From contig CP054936.1 in assembly GCA_013364255.1 (NCBI GenBank), forward strand, positions 992,001 through 1,056,000: a DNA stretch of 64,000 nt, in the 5' to 3' direction. The stretch comes from Streptomyces seoulensis (lineage in GTDB: Bacteria; Actinomycetota; Actinomycetes; Streptomycetales; Streptomycetaceae). Positions 34,251 to 42,033 of the stretch are shown here, one piece after another (the first letter of the stretch is position 1; each line of letters begins with the position of its first letter). The notes beneath the pieces are model-generated. The model was given only the letters and a program-made list of their open reading frames with translations, made no database searches and was not told the origin of the DNA. The translations under genes and the position numbers were made by a program.

Positions 34251-35918
34251 GTGCCGCAGGATCTGCCGGCCGGCGGGGGCGCGCTCCCGGCGGCCCTGGC
34301 CGAGGAGCGCCGGCTCCGCCGCGACCTGGGCTTCTGGGCGCTGACGGCGATCGCGTTCTCCAACATCGTGGGCTCGGGGTGGCTGTTCGCGGCGATGTAC
34401 GCGGCGCAGACGGCGGGCCCGGCGGCGCTGCTGTCGTGGGTGGCGGCGGGAGCGCTGTGCGTCCTGGTGGCGCTGGTGATGATCGAGCTGGGCGCCTCCC
34501 GGCCCGAGGGCGGCGGCACGGTGCGCTGGCCCCTGTACGCCTCGGGGCGGCTGGTGGGCACGCTGGTGGGCTGGTCCGTGCTGCTGTCGGTCGGCGGCAC
34601 CGCGGCGGAGATCAGCGCGATCATGCAGTACGCGGGGCACTACCTGCCCGGCATCTACCGCGGCGGTTCGCTGACCGTCACCGGGCTCGGTGTGGCGACG
34701 GCGCTGAGCGTGCTGCTGACGGCGCTGAACTGGTTCGCGGTACGGCTGTTCGCGCGGCTGAACAACCTGCTGTCCGTCTTCAAGATCGCGGTGCCGGTCG
34801 TCACGGTGGCGGCGCTGCTGGCCTCCGGCTGGCACTCCGGGCGGCTCACCGACCACGGCGGGTTCGCGCCGTACGGGTACGCCGCCTGCCTGTCGGCGCT
34901 GGCCGGCGGGGGCATCGTGTACTCGGTGAACGGCTTCCAGGCGCCCCTGGACTTCTCCGGCGAGACCCGCGACCCGCGGCGCACCGTACCGGCGTCGGTG
35001 CTGACCGGCATCGGCCTCGCGGTGCTGATGTACCTGGCCCTGCAGGTCGCGTTCCTGTTCACGGTGCCGGAGAGCCTGCTCGGGCACGGCTGGCACGGGG
35101 TGGACTTCGACTCGCCGTTCGGGCAGCTGGCGCTGCTGCTCAATCTGCACTGGCTCTCGGCGCTGCTGTACGCGGACGCGGTCGTCTCGCCGGGCGGCTC
35201 GGCCTACGTCGGGGTCGCGCTGGACGCCCGGCACACCTACGCGCTCGCGAAGAACGGCACGCTGCCGCGCCGGCTCATGGCGGTGGAGGAGCGCTCGGGC
35301 ATCCCGCGCCGGGCGCTGGTGCTGAATCTGCTGGTCATCGTGGTGTTCCTGCTGCCGTTCGGCGGCTGGCAGGACATCGTGAGCGTGATGGGCGACATGT
35401 ATCTGCTGATCTACGCGGCCTCGGCGGTGGCGGCCGGGGTGTTCCTGGCCGATCCGGGCAGCGGCACGGCGGGCTGGGTGCCGGGGCTGCGCTGGATCGC
35501 GCCGGTGAGCTTCGTGGTGGCGGCGGAGTTCGTGTACTGGTCGGGCTGGCACGATCTGCGGCTGGCGCTGCCGCTGGTGCTGGCCGGACTGCTGGTGTTC
35601 CTCGGCATGCACCGCACCGCGATGGCCGGCCGGCCGCTCGCCGCCGAGCTGCGGACGGGGGCGTGGCTGGTGGTGTTCCTGGTCCTGCTCACCCTGCTGT
35701 CCTGGCTCGGCTCGTTCGGCGGCTCCGGGCGGCTGCCGGCGCCCTGGGACTCGCTGACGGTGGCGGCGTCGGCGTTCGCGGTGTTCTTCTGGGCGGTGCG
35801 CGCGGGCACGGCGTGGCTGCGGGACTCCCGCGGAGCGGGCGGCGATCTGCCAGGGGGCGGTCTGCCGGGCAGCGGTTCGCCGGGCAGCGGTCTGCCGGGT
35901 TCGGCGGCGGGGGCGTAG
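34251..35918 (+). CDS. APC family amino acid permease
   Basis: The 555-residue product starts at GTG behind GAGGAGGCGG. It has 12 or more membrane segments with the APC signature FSNIVGSGWLFAAMYAAQTA (TM1) and GAGGIVYSVNGFQAPLDFSG-like TM6 region (ALAGGGIVYSVNGFQAPLDF). It imports or exchanges amino acids or related cations across the plasma membrane. The C-terminal tail contains short Gly-Ser-Pro repeats (LPGSGSPGSGLPGS). Substrate cannot be read from sequence. No linked regulator. Confidence 0.87.
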   Translation: MPQDLPAGGGALPAALAEERRLRRDLGFWALTAIAFSNIVGSGWLFAAMYAAQTAGPAALLSWVAAGALCVLVALVMIELGASRPEGGGTVRWPLYASGRLVGTLVGWSVLLSVGGTAAEISAIMQYAGHYLPGIYRGGSLTVTGLGVATALSVLLTALNWFAVRLFARLNNLLSVFKIAVPVVTVAALLASGWHSGRLTDHGGFAPYGYAACLSALAGGGIVYSVNGFQAPLDFSGETRDPRRTVPASVLTGIGLAVLMYLALQVAFLFTVPESLLGHGWHGVDFDSPFGQLALLLNLHWLSALLYADAVVSPGGSAYVGVALDARHTYALAKNGTLPRRLMAVEERSGIPRRALVLNLLVIVVFLLPFGGWQDIVSVMGDMYLLIYAASAVAAGVFLADPGSGTAGWVPGLRWIAPVSFVVAAEFVYWSGWHDLRLALPLVLAGLLVFLGMHRTAMAGRPLAAELRTGAWLVVFLVLLTLLSWLGSFGGSGRLPAPWDSLTVAASAFAVFFWAVRAGTAWLRDSRGAGGDLPGGGLPGSGSPGSGLPGSAAGA

Positions 35919-35979
35919 ACGCGCCGTACCGGCGGGCGCCGTGGGCGCGTTGTCAGTGGCGGGCTCTACGATCCCGGGC

Positions 35980-36387
35980 ATGAGAGCTTCAGGTACGTTC
36001 GACGTCACCGAGTTCACTCCGGCCCCGGTGCCGGCTCCGCCGGTCGAGACCGCCGTGCCCGTCGGCGTGGCCACCATGAGCAAGGAGTACGCCGGCGAGG
36101 TCGTCGGCCGCTCGGCCACCTTGTTCACCGCGGCGTTCGACCAGTCCACCGCCACCGGCACCTATGTGGCCATGGAGTCCTTCGAGGGCTCCCTCCACGG
36201 CCGTACGGGCTGCTTCAACTTCGCCCACTCCGCGACCACTTCGGGCGAGAGCCGGGAGTCGGAGTTCTTCGTCGTGGTCCCCGGCAGCGGGACCGGCGAG
36301 CTGAGCGGCATCACCGGGACGGGAGGCATCGCGATCGACCCGGACGGCACGCACCGCGTCTGGTTCGACTACGCACTCCCCTCGTGA
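35980..36387 (+). CDS. DUF3224 domain-containing protein
   Basis: The 135-residue product is one DUF3224 domain, a small beta-barrel of allene-oxide-cyclase-like fold: GTFDVTEFTPAPVP near the start, TATGTYVAMESFEGSLHGRT and GRTGCFNFAHS in the middle, GTGELSGITGTGGI and GTHRVWFDYALPS at the end. Function unknown for the family. The ATG at 35980 begins the match. It is 62 bp after the permease stop, so co-transcription is possible. Confidence 0.85.
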   Translation: MRASGTFDVTEFTPAPVPAPPVETAVPVGVATMSKEYAGEVVGRSATLFTAAFDQSTATGTYVAMESFEGSLHGRTGCFNFAHSATTSGESRESEFFVVVPGSGTGELSGITGTGGIAIDPDGTHRVWFDYALPS

Positions 36388-36658
36388 CCCGGGCCCGCGG
36401 AGAGGCCGGCACCGCCAGGACCCGGCGGTGGGTGTCTGGCGGGTGTGCGGGAGTGACAGCGGGCATCAGATGCGGTCGCCGAACGGTCCGTATCTGACCC
36501 GTCCCGGTCAACACAGGTCATTGCCGAAGACCGTCACTCGAACGCCGGTCGGACCCGCCTACGGTGCGGTCACCGGGCGGGACGGGCTCGCCCGCTCCGC
36601 CGGACGGGGCGGCGTCGCCCGTCCCGTCCCGACCAGCCGACGATCAAGGGGAGGCACC

Positions 36659-37033
36659 ATGGCGAGTGTGGAAGTGTCGCTGAAGGAGATGATGACCGCG
36701 GTCGAGGGGGCGTTGGGCGCGGCGGTCGTCGACTACACCAGCGGAATGGCGCTGGGCACCCTGGGCGGGGGCAAGGACCTGGACATGACCATCGCGGCGG
36801 CGGGGAACACGGACGTCATCCGCGCCAAGGTGCGCACCATGGAGCAGTTGGGCCTGCAGAGCCAGATCGAGGACGTACTGATCACGCTCGGCGGGCAGTA
36901 CCACCTGATCCGCCTGGTCACCGGGCGCAACGGCAACGGCCTGTTCCTCTACCTCGTCCTGGACAAGGGGCGTTCCAACCTGGCGATGGCCCGTCACCAG
37001 CTCCGGCGGGTCGAGGAGCAGCTGGAGATCTAG
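36659..37033 (+). CDS. roadblock/LC7-like protein
   Basis: The 124-residue product follows an AAGGGGAGG site. Its layout (LKEMMTAVEGALGAAVVDYT, GMALGTLGGG, ALITLGGQYHLIR-like core, GLFLYLVLDKGRSNLAMARH) fits a roadblock/LC7 fold, which in Streptomyces usually acts with small GTPases in conservon operons. Here there is no GTPase, histidine kinase or DUF742 partner beside it, so it is a stand-alone copy. Family call is from fold-like pattern, not certain. Confidence 0.7.
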   Translation: MASVEVSLKEMMTAVEGALGAAVVDYTSGMALGTLGGGKDLDMTIAAAGNTDVIRAKVRTMEQLGLQSQIEDVLITLGGQYHLIRLVTGRNGNGLFLYLVLDKGRSNLAMARHQLRRVEEQLEI

Positions 37034-37229
37034 CGCCCTCCGGGTCCCGGCCGACGCGTGCCCATGATGTGAAGAGTTCTTCAAGTCACCACATCAGCAT
37101 GCTTCCCATCCATGGCTGCGCCCGGCCGGGGCCGAGAAGGATGGGCCGTGCGGGCCCTTTCCGCGGCGGCGCCCTCCGGGGCGCCGCCCCACCTCCGGAC
37201 CGTCGCGACGCGGCAGGGAGCGAGCACCC

Positions 37230-37640
37230 ATGCAGGTCCCCCTCTACCAGGCCAAGGCGGAGTTCTTCCGCATGCTCGGGCACCCCGTGCGCATCAGGGT
37301 CCTGGAGCTGCTCCAGCACGGCCCGGTGCCGGTACGGGACCTGCTGGCCGACATCGAGATCGAACCGTCCAGCCTCTCCCAGCAGTTGGCCGTGCTGCGG
37401 CGCTCCGGCATCGTCGTGTCCACCCGCGAGGGCTCCACGGTCCGCTACGAGCTGGCCGGCGGCGACGTCGCCGAACTGCTGCGCGCGGCCCGCCGCATCC
37501 TCACCGAACTCCTGGTGGGCCGCACCGAACTCCTCGCCGAGCTGCGGCAGACGGACGGCGCCCCGCCGGAGCCGGAGCCAGGGCCGAGGCCGGAGCCAGG
37601 ACCGGGCCCCGCGCCCGTCGGGCGCACGACCGTCCCGTAG
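37230..37640 (+). CDS. ArsR family regulator without metal-binding cysteines
   Basis: The 136-residue product is a winged-helix ArsR domain (about 8-95: YQAKAEFFRMLGHPVRIRVL, EIEPSSLSQQLAVLRRSGIV, EGSTVRYELAGG). It contains no Cys at all, so the ELCVCDL metal site is absent (ELLQHGPVPVRDLL). It therefore probably senses a non-metal signal. A Pro/Glu/Gly-rich tail (PPEPEPGPRPEPGPGPAP) is disordered. No linked target gene is apparent. Confidence 0.85.
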   Translation: MQVPLYQAKAEFFRMLGHPVRIRVLELLQHGPVPVRDLLADIEIEPSSLSQQLAVLRRSGIVVSTREGSTVRYELAGGDVAELLRAARRILTELLVGRTELLAELRQTDGAPPEPEPGPRPEPGPGPAPVGRTTVP

Positions 37641-37706
37641 CGCACACGTGTGCCGTGCGGCCGCGTTCCGTGCCCCCGCGGCTTCCGCGGCCCTGCGACT
37701 TCCGGC

Positions 37707-37723
37707 CATGCGTTTTACGCATG
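37707..37723. promoter_or_regulatory. inverted repeat upstream of the XRE/Tap-like operon
   Basis: CATGCGT-TTT-ACGCATG is a perfect 7-bp-arm palindrome lying about 20 bp before a TAAAGT -10-like box (37743-37748). It is a good candidate operator for the small XRE protein or the Tap-like protein encoded just downstream. Confidence 0.55.
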
Positions 37724-37755
37724 ATGTGTGAGTACCGAGTGCTAAAGTGGCTGCC

Positions 37756-38088
37756 GTGGGCTTGGGTCTTGACGAACGGGTGCGATCGGCGGTGGCGGCA
37801 CTCCTGCATGCGACGGGTGAGGCGCAGACCGACCTCGCCCTCGTCCTGGGTGTGAGCCAGGCACAGGTCAGCCGCCGACAGTCGGGGGCGACCGCCTGGA
37901 GCCTGGCCGACTGCGAACGGGTGGCCGCGCACTACGGCATCGACGTCCTGGAACTCCTGGCCGGGCCGACCCGCGCCGTGGAGTCGCTGCCCCCGGACCG
38001 CCGGCGCGCCCCCGGCCGACAGGCCGGCGGCGAGGTACGCGGCACGGCCGTACGGGACGACGCCGTGCCGGGTGGTGGAGCGCGATGA
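37756..38088 (+). CDS. small XRE-type helix-turn-helix regulator
   Basis: The product (110 residues from this GTG, 113 from the GTG at 37747) has an HTH at about 20-60: AQTDLALVLGVSQAQVSRRQ, AWSLADCERVAAHYG. The C-terminal 40 residues are basic and Pro-rich. I prefer the second GTG because TAAAGT lies 7 bp ahead of it, so the message could begin at the start codon (leaderless), and no ribosome site is visible. The stop overlaps the Tap-like start by 4 bp (ATGA), making one operon. It may autoregulate through the CATGCGT/ACGCATG repeat. Confidence 0.7.
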   Translation: MGLGLDERVRSAVAALLHATGEAQTDLALVLGVSQAQVSRRQSGATAWSLADCERVAAHYGIDVLELLAGPTRAVESLPPDRRRAPGRQAGGEVRGTAVRDDAVPGGGAR

Positions 38089-39812
38089 CCGACTTCGAGG
38101 CGATCGACGCCCTGCTCGCCGGGGCCCGGCAGGAAGTCCCGCTGCCGCCCGTCGAGGAGCGGCGCGCGCTGCGCGAGGGACTGAACCTCTCGCGCACCCA
38201 GGTCGCGCAGGCGCTGAGCGTCAGCCCGTCGACGGTCGGCGGCTGGGAGTCGGGCCGGGACCCCAGTGGTGAAGTGCGCGCGAAGTACGCGTACTTCCTC
38301 GACGGCGCGCGCACCAGGCTGGCCGCGATCACGGGCGAGGAGGCCGCAGCGACCGAGACGGACGCGGCGGACGCCACGGACGGGCCGGAGGAGGCCGACA
38401 CAGTTCAGCCGCCCGGGCAGGACCAGGATGGTCAGGACGACATGGAGGCGCTGGCCCTGCCGCAGCCGTGCGTGCTGTGCGGGCAGCCCGCCGCGCACCA
38501 GGTCGCGGGCTTCCCCCAGCACCTGGACCCCGCGGCCTGCGGCACCGCTGACTCCGGACGGATGACCGAACCCGCGGAGACGGCGGAGACGGTCGCTCCG
38601 CAGCGACCGCGCCACCGTCCGGCGCAGCCCGGCCAGGAGGGCGCGGCGGGTCGGGAAGACGCGGCGCGCCGGGAGGGAACAGCGGGCCGGAAGAGCGCGG
38701 TGGGTCGGGACGGTGCGGCAGGCCGGAAGGGCTCGGTGGATCGGGACGGTGCGGCAGGCCGGAAGGGCTCGGTGGATCGGGACGGTGCGGCAGGCCGGAA
38801 AAGCGCGGCGGGTGGCGGCCTCAAGGTCGTGCCCGTCGGCCGGCGGGTGCGCGAGGCCGACACCCCGGACCCGGTCGCCCGCGCCGTCGCGGACGCGCTC
38901 GCCGAGCACTCCGGCGACGTGGAGGCGGCGACCGCCGCGCTGGTGAAGCGGGCGATCCCGGACGCGATGGCGTTGCTGGACGCCTCGCGCAAGGGCGGCC
39001 GCTACGACGTCGTCGCACACCCGTGGCTGCCCGAGATCCTGCGCAAGCAGACCGCCCGCGGCGCCGACCAGATCTGGGAGGCACGCCCGAAGTGGACCCG
39101 GCCGGAACTGCCCGCCGGCCGGCACGAGGTGACCGCCCTCGACATCAACGGCGCCTATCTCTCCGCACTCAAGACCCACCTTCCGCTGGGCCAGTTGGAG
39201 CACTCCACCGGCGACCACCACGACCGCCGCCGGGCCGGCGTCCATCTGATCACCCCGCCCGCCTGGGACCACGGGGCGGTCCTGCCCAACCCGATCGGCA
39301 ACCGCGACGAACCCGGCCCCCTGTGGGTCACCGAACCCACACTGCGTCTGCTGCTGCGCCTGTCCGGGCCGAAGTACGGGCTATGCGACCCGCCCGTGAT
39401 CCACGAGTCCTGGACGTCGGGGGCGACGGAGAGCCTGCTGGAGAAGTTCCGCACCGCGCTCAAGGACGCCCGGGACCGGGCGATCGCCGAGGACGACGAG
39501 GTGACGCTGGAGTACGTGAAGGCCATGTACTCCAAGTTCGTCTCCACCATGGGCGAGTCGAACTACAACCGGGAGCTGTACCGCACCGACTGGATGCACC
39601 TGATCCGCTCCCAGGCCTTCACCAACCTGTGGTGGAAGGCGCACCGGGCCTACGATCAGGGTCTGCTGGTTGTCCGCGTCATGGGCACCGACGAACTCCA
39701 TGTCACCGGCGACTGGCGGGCGGTCTTCCCCGAGGGCCGCGGCGTCGCCGAGGTGAAGCTCAAGGACACGTATGCCGTGGGCGGCGAGCCCGACCACCCC
39801 GACGGCGGCTGA
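38085..39812 (+). CDS. Tap-like protein: HTH plus family-B-polymerase-like palm
   Basis: The 575-residue product has an N-terminal XRE HTH (residues about 28-60: LNLSRTQVAQALSVSPSTVG, GWESGRDP), a CxxC segment (CVLCGQ, about 129), and a 36-bp-repeat-encoded linker (about 202-240). The C-terminal half carries three motifs in the order and spacing of protein-primed DNA polymerases: A, ALDINGAYLSALKTHLPLG (D353, N355, Y358); B, VKAMYSKFVSTMGES (K479, Y482); C, RVMGTDELHVTG (D536). They resemble phi29 polymerase DVNSLYP, YGKFAS and DTDSIHLTG, but the first Asp of motif C is Gly. The telomere-binding protein Tap has the same HTH-linker-palm layout. Function by analogy only; no exonuclease domain is seen. 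Confidence 0.65.
   Translation: MTDFEAIDALLAGARQEVPLPPVEERRALREGLNLSRTQVAQALSVSPSTVGGWESGRDPSGEVRAKYAYFLDGARTRLAAITGEEAAATETDAADATDGPEEADTVQPPGQDQDGQDDMEALALPQPCVLCGQPAAHQVAGFPQHLDPAACGTADSGRMTEPAETAETVAPQRPRHRPAQPGQEGAAGREDAARREGTAGRKSAVGRDGAAGRKGSVDRDGAAGRKGSVDRDGAAGRKSAAGGGLKVVPVGRRVREADTPDPVARAVADALAEHSGDVEAATAALVKRAIPDAMALLDASRKGGRYDVVAHPWLPEILRKQTARGADQIWEARPKWTRPELPAGRHEVTALDINGAYLSALKTHLPLGQLEHSTGDHHDRRRAGVHLITPPAWDHGAVLPNPIGNRDEPGPLWVTEPTLRLLLRLSGPKYGLCDPPVIHESWTSGATESLLEKFRTALKDARDRAIAEDDEVTLEYVKAMYSKFVSTMGESNYNRELYRTDWMHLIRSQAFTNLWWKAHRAYDQGLLVVRVMGTDELHVTGDWRAVFPEGRGVAEVKLKDTYAVGGEPDHPDGG
38688..38795 (+). repeat. 36-bp tandem coding repeat (3 units)
   Basis: Three units encode RKSAVGRDGAAG, RKGSVDRDGAAG and RKGSVDRDGAAG; the last two are near-identical in DNA, and a partial fourth follows. 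The segment forms a basic, flexible linker between the HTH half and the palm half of the Tap-like protein. The codon-phased period keeps the frame open when copy number changes. Confidence 0.85.
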
Positions 39813-39868
39813 CCGAGGCCGCACGCCCGGACCGACGGACGGCGGCCGACCGAAGACCGCACGCCCGG
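39801..39868 (+). repeat. 30-bp direct repeat spanning the Tap-like stop codon
   Basis: GACGGCGGCTGACCGAGGCC (39801 onward, includes the TGA stop) is repeated at 39838 as GACGGCGGCCGACCGAAGACC-like sequence, both continuing into GCACGCCCGG. The second copy has CGA where the first has the stop. The pair fills most of the 78-bp gap before the Tpg-like gene. Confidence 0.75.
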
Positions 39869-39890
39869 CCAGACCCAGGAACCGGAGACC

Positions 39891-40463
39891 ATGCCCGAGC
39901 GGAACAAGCAGTTCGGCCTCTACGGCGCCCAAGGCATCAAGGGCCACCAGGCGGTCGCCCGTCAACTGGACGCGCTCGCCGGGTACATCGCCACCCCGGT
40001 CACGGCACGACGCGGTCTGCTCGCCCGGCTGCACTACCTCACCCGCAGCGACCACGCCCGCGCGCGGGCCCACGCGGCGGGCCTGACCGTCACCGACCGC
40101 ACCCTCAGGGCGTGGCTGGCCGGGAAGCGGTCGCCGTCGAAGGCGAACCTCGAACGCGTCGAGCGGGCCTACCGCACGGTGCGGCGCGAGAACGTCGCCC
40201 GCTACCTGCTCGCCCGCCTCAACCGGCAGGGCCACGGCACCCGGGTGGAGATCCACCCGCTGAACCAGTCCCAGGTCGACCGGCCCCGTCAGCGCGTCGT
40301 CGAGTTCCGCACACTCAACATCCGGCACTGGGACCGCATCGTGCAGGCGTGGGTGGCCGACGACGAACGCGGGATGGACGACGCCTGGGTCGACCAGATC
40401 GTCGACCTCGGCTCGCAGTGGGGACAGTACGAGTACGTCACCAACGTCGGGTTCGCCGCGTAG
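39891..40463 (+). CDS. Tpg (terminal protein)-like HTH protein
   Basis: The 190-residue product has a central HTH (residues about 60-90: AGLTVTDRTLRAWLAGKRSP) followed by a basic helix (SKANLERVERAYRTVRRENV) and a C-terminal alpha/beta part (VVEFRTLNIRHWDRIVQAWV, DDAWVDQIVDLGSQWGQYEY, VTNVGFAA). Size, HTH position, basic central region and position directly after a Tap-like gene all match the Streptomyces tap-tpg arrangement. The sequence is divergent from the Tpg I recall, so this is an architectural rather than a sequence-identity call. Terminal proteins prime DNA synthesis at linear ends. Alternative: a plain HTH regulator. Confidence 0.55.
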   Translation: MPERNKQFGLYGAQGIKGHQAVARQLDALAGYIATPVTARRGLLARLHYLTRSDHARARAHAAGLTVTDRTLRAWLAGKRSPSKANLERVERAYRTVRRENVARYLLARLNRQGHGTRVEIHPLNQSQVDRPRQRVVEFRTLNIRHWDRIVQAWVADDERGMDDAWVDQIVDLGSQWGQYEYVTNVGFAA

Positions 40464-40899
40464 GACGGCCGGGCACCGGACGGCCGGGAGAGAGGAGGGC
40501 TGTGACATGCGTCACGGCCGTTCCGCCACCTATGCCCCCGGAGTAGTAGTCGCCGCGCCGTCGACATGGGGGACTTGTCCGTCTTGATCCAGACATGCGC
40601 GCCGCGCGGATCCATGACGTTCCCTGCGGTCACTCATCTCGTCGCTTCTGCAAAGCATGGCGGCCTTCTGACGGGCAGCCAGTGAGGTGGGCGGGGCGGG
40701 GGCAGCGGGGCAGCACGTTCGCTCGTGACTCCGCAAGGGCGGATCGATCTACGAGTCGCGGTAGTAGCGAAGCCCTTTGCGCTCCATGTGAAGGCTTCCT
40801 AAGAATGACGCTCCACAAGGCATCGCCGCAGTTCAGAAGCGCATTGCATACGAGCGAGCCGTATGCGGGGCGCATGGCGACCACCGAGTGAGGTCACGC
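40464..40899. other. 436-bp intergenic region with hairpin
   Basis: No gene is supported here; base composition falls noticeably below the surrounding coding DNA. It contains GTAGTAGTCGCC/GGTAGTAGCG direct repeats (about 40540 and 40760) and a hairpin GCATACG-AGCGAGC-CGTATGC at 40846-40866, 34 bp before the CAP-protein start. I looked for a c-di-AMP (ydaO-type) riboswitch because of the downstream secreted-protein gene and did not find its conserved elements. Confidence 0.5.
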
Positions 40900-41886
40900 A
40901 TGGGCAAGCATCGTAAGAAGCAGTACTACCGGCGCATAGCCATCGCCGCCGTCGCGGTCGGCGCCGTCGGCATCCCGTCCGTCGCCCTGGCCTGCGGCGA
41001 CTGGCCGGGCGGCGGGACGGACCAGGCCGCCCCCTCGGGGTCGCCGCTCGCCGACAGGCAGAGCGCCGCGGCCTGGTGGGCCCAGGCCGCATGGCACCGT
41101 CCGAGCGGCGAGAGCACGGGCGCGACGCCGACCGCGCCCGCGTCGCTCACCGTGCCGACGTCGCCCGCCTGGGCCGCCGTGACCGCGCCGCCGAGCGCAC
41201 CCGCGTCGGCTCCCGCGGCCACGGCGCAGTCGCCGAACACCGCCGCCGGCACGCCGAGCGCCACCGCGTCGAAGACGAAGGCCGCCGCCACGGCGCACCA
41301 GAAGCACCAGAAGCACCAGAAGCAGCCGGCGGCCGCCAAGCCCCGGGCGAGCGTCTCCCCCAGCACGCCGAAGCCCACCGCCAAGCCGACCACCGAGCCC
41401 ACCGCCACGGCTTCGGCCACCGCGGCCGCGACCACCGCCCCGTCCGTGCCGACGGCCCCCGCCGCGACCACCGCGGCGCCGAGCTCCTCGGCGGCCCAGG
41501 CGCCGGCGTCCGGCGACGCCGCACGTGTCGTGCAGCTCGTCAACGCCGAGCGGGCGAAGGTAGGTTGTTCGCCCCTGACCCTGAACGCGACGCTGACCAA
41601 GGCCGCGCAGGCGCACAGCGACGACATGGCCGCCCACCAGAACATGTCGCACACCGGGTCCGACGGGTCCGCCCCGGGCGACCGGATCACCGGCGCCGGC
41701 TACGTCTGGAGCAGCTACGGCGAGAACGTCGCCTACGGCTACGCCACTCCGGAGGCGGTCATGGCGGGCTGGATGGCCAGCCCCGGACACAAGGCGAACA
41801 TCCTCAACTGCTCCTTCAAGGAGATCGGTGTCGGCCTCGCGCAGCCCGGCTCCTACTGGACGCAGGACTTCGGCACGGCCCGCTGA
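40900..41886 (+). CDS. secreted CAP (SCP/PR1) domain protein
   Basis: The 328-residue product starts at MGKHRKKQYY behind GTGAGG, with a signal peptide (RIAIAAVAVGAVGIPSVALA). A long Ala/Thr/Pro-rich, low-complexity linker (about 75-200) includes HQKHQKHQK from 9-bp repeats. The CAP domain fills the C-terminus (about 205-328): VVQLVNAERAKVGCSPLTLN, AHSDDMAAHQNMSHTGSDG, YGENVAYGYATPEAVMAGWM, PGHKANILN. CAP proteins of bacteria are secreted, Ca-dependent, and of uncertain function. Two conserved Cys could form a disulfide. It lies downstream of the Tap/Tpg-like locus but seems independent. Confidence 0.9.
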   Translation: MGKHRKKQYYRRIAIAAVAVGAVGIPSVALACGDWPGGGTDQAAPSGSPLADRQSAAAWWAQAAWHRPSGESTGATPTAPASLTVPTSPAWAAVTAPPSAPASAPAATAQSPNTAAGTPSATASKTKAAATAHQKHQKHQKQPAAAKPRASVSPSTPKPTAKPTTEPTATASATAAATTAPSVPTAPAATTAAPSSSAAQAPASGDAARVVQLVNAERAKVGCSPLTLNATLTKAAQAHSDDMAAHQNMSHTGSDGSAPGDRITGAGYVWSSYGENVAYGYATPEAVMAGWMASPGHKANILNCSFKEIGVGLAQPGSYWTQDFGTAR

Positions 41887-41941
41887 CCGACAGACGTCAG
41901 CCGGGCCGGACGGCAGACGAAGGAGCCGAGGGAGCATCCCG

Positions 41942-41975
41942 GTCGGCCGGCCCCTGACAACAAGGGCCGGCCGGC
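41942..41975. terminator. bidirectional hairpin terminator
   Basis: GTCGGCCGGCCC (41942-41953) pairs with GGGCCGGCCGGC (41964-41975) with one mismatch around a 10-base loop CTGACAACAA. It lies 55 bp after the CAP gene and 58 bp from the end of the convergent CBM2 protein gene. Confidence 0.7.
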
Positions 41976-42033
41976 TCCGGCACGCCGAGGGCCCGCCGCA
42001 CCGACGGTCCGGCACCCCGGCGGTCCATCGCGC

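Noticed and set aside
35827..35839. CCCGCGGAGCGGG, identical to the first 13 bases of Streptomyces telomeres, 2 kb from the Tap-like locus
   Set aside because: It lies inside the amino acid permease coding sequence and is not followed by TACC; a chance match is plausible at this base composition.
34116..36161. 681-residue minus-strand frame across the permease gene
   Set aside because: It is rich in Gln, Arg and His as expected for an antisense shadow and has no recognisable domain.
40464..40899. c-di-AMP (ydaO) riboswitch upstream of the CAP-domain gene
   Set aside because: The conserved ydaO elements could not be found.
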